Source: Actinomycetes bacterium
GTDB taxonomy: Bacteria; Actinomycetota; Acidimicrobiia; Spongiisociales; JAHEDJ01
Direction: 5' to 3'
Assembly (NCBI GenBank): GCA_024641245.1
Contig: JAHEDK010000005.1
Coordinates: forward strand, 45,489 to 109,488
Length of the DNA stretch: 64,000 nt
The notes under the pieces were generated by a model. It saw only the letters and a list, made by a program, of their open reading frames with translations, was not told the origin of the DNA and did not search any database. Positions 17,188 to 25,762 of the stretch are shown here, in pieces (position 1 is the first letter of the stretch; each line of letters begins with the position of its first letter). The translations under genes and the position numbers were made by a program.

Positions 17188-17206
17188 AAGCTCGGTGGTG
17201 AATCCG

Positions 17207-17731
17207 TCAGCTGAAGCGTTCGTATCGGACTAGTTCATCGAGCGGCTTACGACCGCCCATGGGCGAAGCAGCTCGTCCTGCCGTCTCGGCGTCAAGATCC
17301 GGGTAGCCAAGTGCAACGACGTACCGGCAGGCGTGATCGTCCGGCACGCTGAGGGCGCGGCGGGCGCAGTCCTCGCGGTGCAGGGTGATCGGGCACGATC
17401 CGACTCCGATGGCGGCCGCCGCCAGCATGATGTTCTGGGCCACCCGTCCCATATCCCATTCGTATCCATCCGGGTGCTGGACGGGCGCAACGACCAGCGG
17501 AGCATTCCGGATGGGCACGGTGAAGTCACCGCATTCCGCCAGGCGGTCCAGTTGATCGCGTTCCCGGATCACGATGAAAGACCAAGACTGGCGGTTCTTC
17601 GAGCTGCCGGTCCACCTCGCCGCCTCGATGATGTCGATAAGGTCGTCTTCGCCGATCGGCTGAGGGAGGAACCGGCGAACGGTGCGGAGTCCGATGACCG
17701 CCGCATAGATCTCGTCTGATTGGTGGAGCAC
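17207..17731 (-). CDS. Nitroreductase-family flavoprotein
   Basis: An FMN-dependent oxidoreductase of 174 residues, a short member of the family. The N-terminal LRTVRRFLPQPIGEDDL and EAARWTGSSKNRQSWSF match the FMN-contacting start of nitroreductases, and DMGRVAQNIMLAAAAIGVGSCP is the central helix. The C-terminus VALGYPD plus GGRKPLDELV is also typical. The GTG start has AGGAGG eight bases upstream. It is divergent from lon and not obviously linked to the TetR island. The substrate cannot be told from sequence. Confidence 0.87.
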   Translation of the reverse strand: MLHQSDEIYAAVIGLRTVRRFLPQPIGEDDLIDIIEAARWTGSSKNRQSWSFIVIRERDQLDRLAECGDFTVPIRNAPLVVAPVQHPDGYEWDMGRVAQNIMLAAAAIGVGSCPITLHREDCARRALSVPDDHACRYVVALGYPDLDAETAGRAASPMGGRKPLDELVRYERFS

Positions 17732-17845
17732 TGTCTTCGCCTCCTGTGGGTACGCTCGGAGACTAGTGGCCGGCGCGTGCGAGCAGATATGTCACACAGA
17801 GGCTGGTGTTATCTGAGCCATCCCTTATCAGATTGTTGCCAAAAC

Positions 17846-17871
17846 GGAATACACTCACGAAAGCACTTGTT
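17846..17871 (+). promoter_or_regulatory. Possible SigR/SigH-type promoter of lon
   Basis: GGAAT at 17846-17850 and GTT at 17869-17871 are separated by 18 bases. This matches the GGAAT-N18/19-GTT pattern of actinobacterial disulfide- and heat-stress sigma factors. The start of lon follows about 30 bases later. lon is a known target of SigR in Streptomyces. The pattern is short, so a chance match is possible. Confidence 0.4.
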
Positions 17872-17902
17872 TGATCGTTCAATCGCTTTAAGGATGGATT
17901 CC

Positions 17903-20218
17903 ATGCAGAACACGACGCATACGACACTGCCGGTCCTGCCGTTGAGAAACGGTGTCGTCTTTCCACACATGGTTGTCACCCTCCGGATTGAGACCACCGA
18001 GGGCCGCACCGCTCTCGAAGCCGCCTCGGCGGCCGACGGCCGCATGCTGCTCGTGCCGCGGATCGAAGGCCGCTACGCCTCGGTTGGAACCATCGCCGAA
18101 ATTCACAACGACGACGGTGAAGGCAACATCGTTGTCGAAGGCGTTGCACGTGCCCGGGTCGGTGGTGGCTCGACCGATGAAAAGGGGGCGCTGTGGGTTG
18201 AGGCCGAGGAGTATCCCGAGGCGGAGATCATCGATGAGGAACTCGACGCGCTCGTTGAGGAGTACCGGGCCGTTCTCACCGCAGTCATGGACCATCGCGG
18301 GGTCGGACGTATGGCCGAACGGGTTCTCGATGTCGACACGCCGAGTCGCCTGGCCGACATCGCCGTCTACTCACCGGACCTCACGCTGGAACAGAAGGTC
18401 GATCTCCTCGAGACGCTGGACGTCCGGCAGCGGATCGGGAAGGTACTGGACTGGATGCGTGAGACGCTCGCCGAGTTCGAACTGCGCAAGAAGGTTCGCG
18501 ACGAGGCGGCCGAGCGGATCGACAAGGGCCAGAGGGAGTACCTCCTGCGTCAGCAACTGGAGGCGATCAAGAAGGAACTCGGCGACGATACGGACCTCAC
18601 GTCGCAGTATCGGGAGAAGCTCGACGATCGAGAACTACCGGAAAGCGTGCACGAATCGGTCGAACGGGAGATTAATCGCCTCGAGCGCATGAGCGAGCAA
18701 TCCCCGGAGCATTCCTGGATCCGAACCTGGCTCGACACGATGTTCGATGTGCCGTGGGGCACTCGCTCCGAGGATCGCCTCGACCTGGAAGAAGCGTGGA
18801 CCGTGCTCGACGCCGACCACACGGGACTACACGACGTGAAGGAGCGCATCGTCGAACACCTGGCCGTTCGCAAGTTGCGGAGGGAGAGAGGTCTCGAACA
18901 TGCACCGGGACGGCAAGACGGCGCCATTCTGCTGTTGGTCGGCCCTCCCGGGGTCGGGAAGACCTCACTGGGCGAATCTGTCGCCAGAGCCCTGGGGAGG
19001 AAGTTCATTCGGGTCGCGCTCGGAGGCGTTCGAGACGAGGCAGAGATTCGCGGCCATCGCAGGACGTACGTCGGAGCCCGCCCGGGTCGGGTGGCCAGAG
19101 CGTTGATCGAGGCTGCCACGATGAATCCGGTGTTCTTGCTCGATGAGATGGACAAGGTTGGAGCAGACTGGCGAGGAGATCCTTCTTCGGCGCTGCTCGA
19201 GGTCCTCGACCCTGCCCAGAACCACACGTTCCGTGATACCTACCTGGAAGTCGATCTCGACCTCTCCGACGTGTTGTTCATCGCCACTGCCAATGTTCTC
19301 GAATCGATTCCGGCGCCGCTGCTCGACCGGACCGAGGTGATCCATCTGGATGGCTACACGGAAACCGAGAAGGTCGAGATCGCCCGCGATCATCTGTTGC
19401 CGCGCCAGATCCGTTCGGCGGGCCTCGAGCCCGAAGAGATCTCGGTGACGGAGCCTGCGCTGGCGCTGGTCGTCGACCGCTACACCCGAGAAGCGGGCGT
19501 GCGTGGGCTCGAACGTCAACTGGGAAAGCTCGCCCGCAAGGTGGCAACTCAGATCGCGGCCCGCTCGGAAACCGGTGAGCAAGCTCCGGTGGATATCGAC
19601 GAGCCTCAGATCCTCGAATATCTCGGCAAACCGAAGGTCTGGCATGACGAGGCCGCCGATCGCACCGATGTGCCGGGCGTGGCCACGGGGCTCGCCGTTA
19701 CCGGTGCCGGCGGCGACGTGCTCTTCATCGAGGCGACCGCAATGGACGGAGAACCGCGCCTCACGTTGACCGGGCAACTGGGTGATGTGATGAAGGAGTC
19801 TGCCCGAATTGCTTTGTCGTACGTCGAAGCGCATGCCGGCGAACTCGGACTGTCGTCGGACACGTTCCGGCGGCAGTTCCACGTGCATGTGCCGGCGGGA
19901 GCGGTTCCCAAGGATGGTCCGTCCGCCGGTATCACGATGACGACCGCGCTGGTATCACTGTTGACCGGTCGCAAGGTGCGACACAACGTAGGCATGACCG
20001 GAGAGGTGACGCTTCAGGGCAAGGTTCTTCCGATCGGCGGGGTCAAGCAGAAGGTGCTGGCTGCGCATCGTGCCGGACTGACCGACGTCATCGTGCCTCT
20101 ACGCAACGAGGTCGACCTCGATGATGTGCCCGAAGTGATTCGCGCCGAGATGACGTTCCATGTCGTTGGGAACATCGGCGAGGTGCTCGACATCGCCTTG
20201 GAGCCGGCCACCGGCTGA
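17903..20218 (+). CDS. lon: ATP-dependent Lon protease
   Basis: A cytoplasmic AAA+ serine protease that degrades damaged and regulatory proteins. With the ATG at 17903 it has 771 residues, normal for LonA; AAGGA lies eight bases upstream, and the in-frame ATG at 17894 is too close to that site. Order: N-terminal substrate domain from LPVLPLRNGVVFPHM, a coiled helical linker, Walker A GPPGVGKTSLGESVA, Walker B VFLLDEMDKVG, and the protease domain. The Ser-Lys dyad is Ser674 in KDGPSAGIT and Lys715 in IGGVKQKVLAAH. It has its own upstream region with a possible stress promoter and ends in a hairpin shared with the convergent gene. Confidence 0.97.
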   Translation: MQNTTHTTLPVLPLRNGVVFPHMVVTLRIETTEGRTALEAASAADGRMLLVPRIEGRYASVGTIAEIHNDDGEGNIVVEGVARARVGGGSTDEKGALWVEAEEYPEAEIIDEELDALVEEYRAVLTAVMDHRGVGRMAERVLDVDTPSRLADIAVYSPDLTLEQKVDLLETLDVRQRIGKVLDWMRETLAEFELRKKVRDEAAERIDKGQREYLLRQQLEAIKKELGDDTDLTSQYREKLDDRELPESVHESVEREINRLERMSEQSPEHSWIRTWLDTMFDVPWGTRSEDRLDLEEAWTVLDADHTGLHDVKERIVEHLAVRKLRRERGLEHAPGRQDGAILLLVGPPGVGKTSLGESVARALGRKFIRVALGGVRDEAEIRGHRRTYVGARPGRVARALIEAATMNPVFLLDEMDKVGADWRGDPSSALLEVLDPAQNHTFRDTYLEVDLDLSDVLFIATANVLESIPAPLLDRTEVIHLDGYTETEKVEIARDHLLPRQIRSAGLEPEEISVTEPALALVVDRYTREAGVRGLERQLGKLARKVATQIAARSETGEQAPVDIDEPQILEYLGKPKVWHDEAADRTDVPGVATGLAVTGAGGDVLFIEATAMDGEPRLTLTGQLGDVMKESARIALSYVEAHAGELGLSSDTFRRQFHVHVPAGAVPKDGPSAGITMTTALVSLLTGRKVRHNVGMTGEVTLQGKVLPIGGVKQKVLAAHRAGLTDVIVPLRNEVDLDDVPEVIRAEMTFHVVGNIGEVLDIALEPATG

Positions 20219-20300
20219 GAGCCGCCGGGACGAGGGCGAGCGACCGGGTCTGCAGCCCTCATAGCCTGTCGGCAACCGGCGGTCGGTCATTTGCCTCCCG

Positions 20301-20334
20301 GCATCAGCCTCCGGCCAGGTGCCAGGGCTGATGC
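20301..20334. terminator. Hairpin between convergent lon and 3-hydroxyacyl-CoA dehydrogenase genes
   Basis: GCATCAGCC (20301-20309) pairs exactly with GGCTGATGC (20326-20334) around a 16-nt loop. Its place between converging stops suggests a bidirectional terminator, although no T-run follows. Confidence 0.45.
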
Positions 20335-20347
20335 AGCGGATTACTGC

Positions 20348-21205
20348 TCATTGGTACTCGTAGAAGCCCCTGCCGCTCTTTCGGCCGAGCAGCCCGGCCT
20401 CCACCATGCGAACCAGCAAGGGTGGAGGGGCGTACTGGGGTAGCTTGAACTCGTCGTAGAGCACGTCGGCAACTGCCTTGGCGGTATCCAGTCCGACGAA
20501 GTCCGCCAGCGTCAAAGGGCCCATCGGATGGTTGGCGCCGAGGCGCATGCCCGTGTCGATATCTTCGGCGGTGGCCACACCGTTCTCGTAGAGGCGTATG
20601 GCCTCGAGCATGTACGGCACGAGCAACATGTTGACGATGAACCCGGCGCGGTCTTTGGCATGAATCACGGTCTTGCCGAGTTGATCGCAGGCGAATTGCT
20701 CGGCGCGTGCTTCGACGGCGGGAGACGAGAGAACCGTGCTGATCAATTCGACAAGGCCCATGACGGGGACGGGGTTGAAGAAGTGCAGTCCCACCACGGA
20801 TTGGGGACGGTTCGTCGCCCCGGCGAGGCGGGTGATGGGTATCGATGAAGTATTGGAGGCGAGGATGGCGTCCTCATCCTCCACGACCTTGTCGAGAGTG
20901 CTGAAGATTTCCAGCTTCAGTGGCTCGTTTTCGGTGATTGCTTCGACGACGAGTTGCCGATCGGCCAGGTCGCCGAGGTCGGTCGTATATGTGATCCGGT
21001 CGAGGATTGCCTCGCGGGTTTCCGGGTCGAGCTTGCCTTTGTCGACGGCCCGGCCGGTCGATTTCTCGACCTTCGACCTGGCGGCGGCCACGGTGGCCGC
21101 GTCGATTTCCCGGATGGTGACATCGAGTCCGGCCTTGGCGGATACTTCCGCGATTCCGGATCCCATGAGTCCGCCGCCGACGATTCCGATCCTGTGAATG
21201 GTCAC
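20348..21205 (-). CDS. 3-hydroxybutyryl-CoA dehydrogenase
   Basis: Oxidises or reduces the 3-hydroxyl of short acyl-CoAs with NAD(P). The 285-residue protein has the Rossmann motif GIVGGGLMGSGIAEV at the N-terminus, ASNTSSIPIT with the catalytic-site Ser/Asn, the catalytic His in VGLHFFNPVPVM, then the helical dimer domain with ANHPMGPLTLADFVGLD and the closing GRKSGRGFYEY. This fits single-domain HbdA/PaaH-type enzymes of butyrate or fatty-acid metabolism. No thiolase or enoyl-CoA hydratase is adjacent, so its pathway is not set by context. Confidence 0.95.
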   Translation of the reverse strand: MTIHRIGIVGGGLMGSGIAEVSAKAGLDVTIREIDAATVAAARSKVEKSTGRAVDKGKLDPETREAILDRITYTTDLGDLADRQLVVEAITENEPLKLEIFSTLDKVVEDEDAILASNTSSIPITRLAGATNRPQSVVGLHFFNPVPVMGLVELISTVLSSPAVEARAEQFACDQLGKTVIHAKDRAGFIVNMLLVPYMLEAIRLYENGVATAEDIDTGMRLGANHPMGPLTLADFVGLDTAKAVADVLYDEFKLPQYAPPPLLVRMVEAGLLGRKSGRGFYEYQ

Positions 21206-21286
21206 GTGCCAACCTCCTAGTGTCTCGTTTCATCCTTGCAGGTGAACGGGGCTCGATCTCAGAGGCGAATGGCTACTGGCCGACGC

Positions 21287-22603
21287 CTAATTGCCGTGTT
21301 CACCCTGATAGCGCTCGAGCAGATCGAAGATGGCGTCGGACCCGTTGTTGACCGCTGCTGTGGGGATACGTTCGTTGGCCGCATGGACCGTGGATTGAAA
21401 CTCGAACCCGGCGGGCAACTGCATCGGTAGGAATCCGTAGTGCTGGATTCCGAGGCGTCCGAACCAGCGACCGTCGGTGACGGCCGGCAGGAGGAATGGA
21501 ACCGGGATAGCGAGCGGATCCCGGTCCTTCAAGATACGCGCAAGGAGGTCGAACAGACCCAGGTTGGGTTCGCCGACCGCCGGCAAACCCTCCGTCTGGT
21601 AGGTGATCTCGACGTCCTTCCCGATCACCGAACGAAGCTCTTCGATCATCTGATCCGGGTCAAAACCCGGCAGCATCCGACCATCGAGGCGAACGGATAC
21701 TTCGGCCGGGACTACGTTGTCTTTGTCTCCGCCTCTGACGACTGTGGCATTGACCGTGTTGCGAAAGACCGGTTCCAACACCGATAACCGAGAGCTCAAC
21801 AGCTTGAAGGCAGGGCCGGCGGTGCGCTCATCGAGCAACAATCTCAGCACGCGCTGGGTGGCGCCGTCGGTGTGCTCGATCATGCCCTCCAGCATCAGTC
21901 GGGTGGCGGGCGTGAGGTGGACCGGCATGCGCTTGCGGTCGAGGCGGGTGAGCGCGGTGCCGAGTTTGGCCATCGCCCCGCCGGCGGTGGGAAGCGAGCC
22001 GTGTCCGGCGGCTCCCCGGAACGTCAGGTCGATCAAGACACCCACCCGTTCCGCCACCTGGATCGGGTAGAAGCGCCGGCCGCCGAGTTCGAGCGGAAAG
22101 CCTCCGAACTCGCCGATGCAGTACTCGACGCCTTCGAAGTGGTGGGCGTGTTCCTCCACGAGGAACCGGGCTCCCTCGTTGCCGCCGTTCTCCTCGTCGC
22201 TCAGGATGCACAGGATGATGTCACCGGCGGGTGGCTGTTGTGAGGCGGCCATCCGCAGGAAGGCGTCGACCATCATGGCGACTCCACCCTTCATATCGAG
22301 GGCGCCGCGTCCCCATACGTATCCGTCGATGATCCGGCCGCCGAACGGCTCTTGATCCCATTGCTGACCGGTAGTCGGCACCACGTCGATGTGGCCCTGC
22401 ATCAAGAACGGCGGTGCATGGCCGGAACCCGGGATTCGTGCGATCAAGTTGGGACGCGAGGCGGTGCGGGCGAGGATCGTGGTGGCGATCCCGGCCTCGG
22501 TGAGCAGACCATCCAGGTAGGTGATGGCCTCTGCTTCCATGCCGGGCGGGTTCGTCGTGTTGAAGCGGATCAGCGTTTGCAGCAATTCGACGGGCGACGG
22601 CAT
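21287..22603 (-). CDS. M20 family zinc peptidase/deacylase
   Basis: A di-zinc aminoacyl hydrolase of the ArgE/DapE/CPG2 type, 438 residues. Metal and catalytic motifs are visible: MQGHIDVVPT (His ligand and adjacent Asp), GRGALDMKGG (bridging Asp) and LSDEENGGNEG (general base Glu and ligand). The dimerisation domain begins near GVLIDLTFRGAAGHGS. I chose the ATG at 22603 because GAGGAGG lies just upstream; a longer in-frame start at 22666 has no such site. The specific substrate is unknown; relatives include succinyl-diaminopimelate desuccinylase and carnosinases. Confidence 0.9.
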   Translation of the reverse strand: MPSPVELLQTLIRFNTTNPPGMEAEAITYLDGLLTEAGIATTILARTASRPNLIARIPGSGHAPPFLMQGHIDVVPTTGQQWDQEPFGGRIIDGYVWGRGALDMKGGVAMMVDAFLRMAASQQPPAGDIILCILSDEENGGNEGARFLVEEHAHHFEGVEYCIGEFGGFPLELGGRRFYPIQVAERVGVLIDLTFRGAAGHGSLPTAGGAMAKLGTALTRLDRKRMPVHLTPATRLMLEGMIEHTDGATQRVLRLLLDERTAGPAFKLLSSRLSVLEPVFRNTVNATVVRGGDKDNVVPAEVSVRLDGRMLPGFDPDQMIEELRSVIGKDVEITYQTEGLPAVGEPNLGLFDLLARILKDRDPLAIPVPFLLPAVTDGRWFGRLGIQHYGFLPMQLPAGFEFQSTVHAANERIPTAAVNNGSDAIFDLLERYQGEHGN

Positions 22604-22683
22604 AGAGCCCTCCTCGATGGTGCTACATCGCAGGCTAGTGAGGTGCGCCGGGTCGGGTGCCGCCAACTGTCAAGGGTCCTCTT

Positions 22684-22708
22684 CCTCTGGTGCGGCCGGG
22701 ACCAGAGG
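22684..22708. promoter_or_regulatory. Perfect 8-bp inverted repeat in divergent gap
   Basis: CCTCTGGT (22684-22691) and ACCAGAGG (22701-22708) form an exact stem with a 9-nt loop in the 195-bp gap between the divergent M20 peptidase and beta-propeller genes. It could be an operator or a leader hairpin. I see no other convincing signal in this gap. Confidence 0.3.
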
Positions 22709-22798
22709 AGATATCCTGAACACTCAGGCTCCGTGCCCCGCGTTGGCGGAGACTGCGCGGCATATGTGTCAACACCGGAGTTCTGAGGGGGTTCAGAA

Positions 22799-23851
22799 AT
22801 GCGCAAGCTCCTCGTTGTCGCTCTCGTCGTGGGCATGATCGCCGTTGTGGCTCCGGCCGCGGCCGGTGCTCCGACGTTTCCAGATTTCACCCCGATGGAT
22901 GCCGGCCCGGAAGGTGTTGCCGTTGACAACCGCGGCAACGTGTTCGTGAGTGTCGGCATACCGGGTGATCTGGACAGAACCGAGATATGGAAGTTCGACC
23001 CATCTGGTGACGGGGCCGTCCTGGCGACCATTCCGGGCGTCACGGGCGCAGCCGGGCTCGCCGTGGATGCGAACGGGGAGCACGTGTACGCGGCGGTGCA
23101 GTTCGCCGGTGTGTTCAAGATCGACATGGCCGGCAACGTCGAACTCGTTCCGGGTACCGATGCGATTGTATTGCCGAATTCCCTTGCTTTCGACAAGAAC
23201 GGCAACCTCTACATCACCGAGACGTTCTCGTTTGATGTCGACGATGGGCTCGACTACTACGAGTACTGCGATGCGTCTGTCACTCCGGGTGCAGTGTTCA
23301 GTGGCTGGTTCGGCCGTGGAGGTATCTGGTGGGTCCCGAAAGGCGGCGAAGCCGAATTGCTCCTCCGGGATGACTTGTTGACCGGAGTCTGCGCTCCGGT
23401 TCCGATTCCCTATCCGATCGGCGCCAACGGGATCGCCTACCGGCATGGCAGCCTGATCGTGGCCAACACCGAGAAGGCGCTGTTGCTCGAGATCCCCGTC
23501 TCGAAGGGAGGTGCCCTCGGTGATGTCTCCGTTCTGAGTCAGGTGATCGGATTCGGAGACTTCGGGCCGTGGATGATCGACGGTATCGCCCTGGACGTCC
23601 ATGGCAACATCTATGCCGCCATCGTCACCGGCAGCGTCCTTGTGCGCGTGAGCGCAGATGGTGAGCAGATCGAGACGATTGCGACCTACGAGGATGGACT
23701 CGACTTCCCAGCGAGCGTGGCATTCGGGACCGGAAAGGGCGAACGCAAGAGCGTGTTTGTCACGAACCTGGCTTTCCAAGTTCCAGATGGGTTTGCCGGC
23801 CCCGGCTTCGCCAAGATCAATGTAGGCCTACCCGGTTTGCCGTTGCCGTAG
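22799..23851 (+). CDS. Secreted SMP-30/NHL-like beta-propeller protein
   Basis: An exported protein of 350 residues with a Sec signal peptide (MRKLLVVALVVGMIAVVAPAAA, cleavage near residue 23) and no lipobox. The mature part has recurring propeller strands: GVAVDNRGNVFVS, GLAVDANGEHVYAA, SLAFDKNGNLYIT, GIALDVHGNIYAA. This is the pattern of SMP-30/gluconolactonase and NHL propellers. Relatives bind sugar lactones or act as extracellular lactonases, but no catalytic set can be assigned confidently here. It converges on the ABC exporter gene with a gap of about 10 bp. Confidence 0.8.
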   Translation: MRKLLVVALVVGMIAVVAPAAAGAPTFPDFTPMDAGPEGVAVDNRGNVFVSVGIPGDLDRTEIWKFDPSGDGAVLATIPGVTGAAGLAVDANGEHVYAAVQFAGVFKIDMAGNVELVPGTDAIVLPNSLAFDKNGNLYITETFSFDVDDGLDYYEYCDASVTPGAVFSGWFGRGGIWWVPKGGEAELLLRDDLLTGVCAPVPIPYPIGANGIAYRHGSLIVANTEKALLLEIPVSKGGALGDVSVLSQVIGFGDFGPWMIDGIALDVHGNIYAAIVTGSVLVRVSADGEQIETIATYEDGLDFPASVAFGTGKGERKSVFVTNLAFQVPDGFAGPGFAKINVGLPGLPLP

Positions 23852-23861
23852 GAGGATCAAC

Positions 23862-25670
23862 CTAGAGCTCAGAACCGCGTAGTTCTGACACGTGCCATGG
23901 TACGGCCTCGCCGGTCTGGACCTTCCAGAGCGAGGCATACAAGGCGTCGGACTCAATGAGGTCCTCGTGGGTTCCTTGTTCTGCGACTTGCCCGGCGTCG
24001 AGGACGTAGATGCGGTCGGCATGCCTGATCGTGGAGAGACGGTGGGCGATCACGATGGTCGTACGGTCGACGGAAATCCGTTCCAGCGACCGCTGGATGG
24101 CAGCTTCGGTCTCATTGTCCACCGAAGAGGTCGCCTCGTCGAGGATCAGGATTGGTGGATCTGCGAGCACCGCTCTGGCAATCGAGAGGCGCTGGCGCTG
24201 GCCACCCGACAGCTTCTGGCCTCGCTCTCCGACGATCGTGTTGTAACCGTATGGGAGCCTTTCGATGAATTCGTGGGCTTCTGCGACGGTGGACGCTTCC
24301 ACCACATCCTCGAGGGAGGCGCCCGGGCGGGAATAGGCGATGTTCTCGCGAACGGTCCCGTGGAACAGGAAGATGTCCTGGCTGACCAGACCGATCGCTC
24401 GCCGCAGGTCGGCGAGGTCGAGATCGGCCACGTCGTGGCCGTCGAGCAGGATGGACCCGCCGGTTGGGTTATAGAACCTGAGGAGCAGCTTGATGATCGT
24501 GGACTTGCCCGCTCCGGTAGCGCCGACGATGGCGGTGGTCTGACCGGCCGGCATGGCGATGTCGACCGATTTGAGAACCGGGAAACCATCGACATAGGCG
24601 AAGTCGACCTGGTCGAATTTGAGTACTCCGGCGACGGTCGAGCGCGGGAGAGGCGTCGATCCGCCGGTGATCGTCGGCCGGACGGCCAGAAGGTCGAGCA
24701 CCCGGTTGGTAGACGCCATCGCCCGCTGGAAGAGGTCGAACGTCTCGCCGAGCCGGGTCAGGGGCCACAGCAGTCGCTGGGTCAAGAAGACCATTACGCT
24801 ATAGGCGCCGACGGCAAGCTGGCCATCGAGTGCTCGGAACCCGCCGACCAGCAATGTGGCCGTGAATCCCACCAGGATCACGATGCGGATGAGCGGCGAG
24901 AACGCCGAACTGAGCCTGATGGCGAGTCGGTTGGCCGTCTGATAGCGGTCACTTTCCCGTTCGATCCGGGCGACTTCGCGGGCTTCAGTGGTGAAGCTCT
25001 TGATGGTGGCGATCCCCGACAGGTTGTTCGCCAACTGTCCGTTGAGGACTCCGACCTGGCTTCGAACGGCGGCGTAGCGGGGGGCGATCCGGCGCTGGAA
25101 CTTCACGGATCCCCAGAGGATCAATGGAATGGGCAAGAACGCCATCCAGGCGACCTGCCATGCGATCCCGAAGAAGGCGGCGCCGACCAGGACGACCGTT
25201 GTCACCACCTGCAACAGGTTGTTGGCGCCTCCGTCGAGAAACCGTTCGAGCTGGTTGATGTCGTCGTTGAGGATTGCCATCAGTCCGCCGGTCGAACGGT
25301 CCTCGAAGAACCGCATGTCGAGTGTCTGGGTATGGGCATAGGCATCGACGCGGAGTTCGTGCTCGACTGTTTGTGCCAGATTGCGCCACCAGATCGAATG
25401 GAGATACTCGAACAGCGACTCCAGTGCCCAGATGATGAACGTCAGCACAGCCAGAACGATGAGCTGGTGGCGGGTGTCCTTGATGCCGAAGCCGGCCAGC
25501 ATCGAGTCTTCCCTGCGGACGACAACGTCGACGGCGGTTCCGATCAATGCCGGTGGGGCGAGGTCGAACGTCTTGTTGAGGATCGAGAATGTGGTTGCAG
25601 TGATGATCCGGCGCCGGTGACCGGCGGCGTATTCCCACAGGCGACGAAGGGGGTGGTTGGGGTCCGGCAT
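23862..25670 (-). CDS. ABC exporter half-transporter (fused membrane and ATPase domains)
   Basis: A 602-residue type IV exporter subunit that should work as a dimer to move lipids, drugs or peptides outward. The N-terminal six-helix domain spans about residues 20-320. The ATPase domain has Walker [20 protein letters not shown], the Q-loop region [21 protein letters not shown], signature [15 protein letters not shown], Walker [13 protein letters not shown] and the switch His in [17 protein letters not shown] hexamer lies 10 bases upstream of the ATG, suggesting a very short leader. The substrate cannot be told from sequence. Confidence 0.95.
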   Translation of the reverse strand: MPDPNHPLRRLWEYAAGHRRRIITATTFSILNKTFDLAPPALIGTAVDVVVRREDSMLAGFGIKDTRHQLIVLAVLTFIIWALESLFEYLHSIWWRNLAQTVEHELRVDAYAHTQTLDMRFFEDRSTGGLMAILNDDINQLERFLDGGANNLLQVVTTVVLVGAAFFGIAWQVAWMAFLPIPLILWGSVKFQRRIAPRYAAVRSQVGVLNGQLANNLSGIATIKSFTTEAREVARIERESDRYQTANRLAIRLSSAFSPLIRIVILVGFTATLLVGGFRALDGQLAVGAYSVMVFLTQRLLWPLTRLGETFDLFQRAMASTNRVLDLLAVRPTITGGSTPLPRSTVAGVLKFDQVDFAYVDGFPVLKSVDIAMPAGQTTAIVGATGAGKSTIIKLLLRFYNPTGGSILLDGHDVADLDLADLRRAIGLVSQDIFLFHGTVRENIAYSRPGASLEDVVEASTVAEAHEFIERLPYGYNTIVGERGQKLSGGQRQRLSIARAVLADPPILILDEATSSVDNETEAAIQRSLERISVDRTTIVIAHRLSTIRHADRIYVLDAGQVAEQGTHEDLIESDALYASLWKVQTGEAVPWHVSELRGSEL

Positions 25671-25762
25671 GTGGCGGTCGAGCGTAGTCCTCGTTTCGGA
25701 GCGGGAACCGTCGGGACGGAGCGGGCGTCATAATTGATGAGAACTCGAGAAGGAGTCATGTA

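Noticed and set aside
17850..17880. HspR (HAIR) operator before lon
   Set aside because: The CTTGAGT-N7-ACTCAAG pattern is not met; only partial half-site resemblance is present.
17720..17902. A longer N-terminus for Lon
   Set aside because: It would overlap the nitroreductase start and its ribosome-binding site, has no Lon similarity, and contains the likely promoter. The ATG at 17903 has a good AAGGA.
23892..25733. A 613-codon forward frame over the ABC exporter
   Set aside because: The composition is Asp/Glu/Gly/Arg-skewed with no motifs, while the reverse frame holds all ABC exporter motifs.
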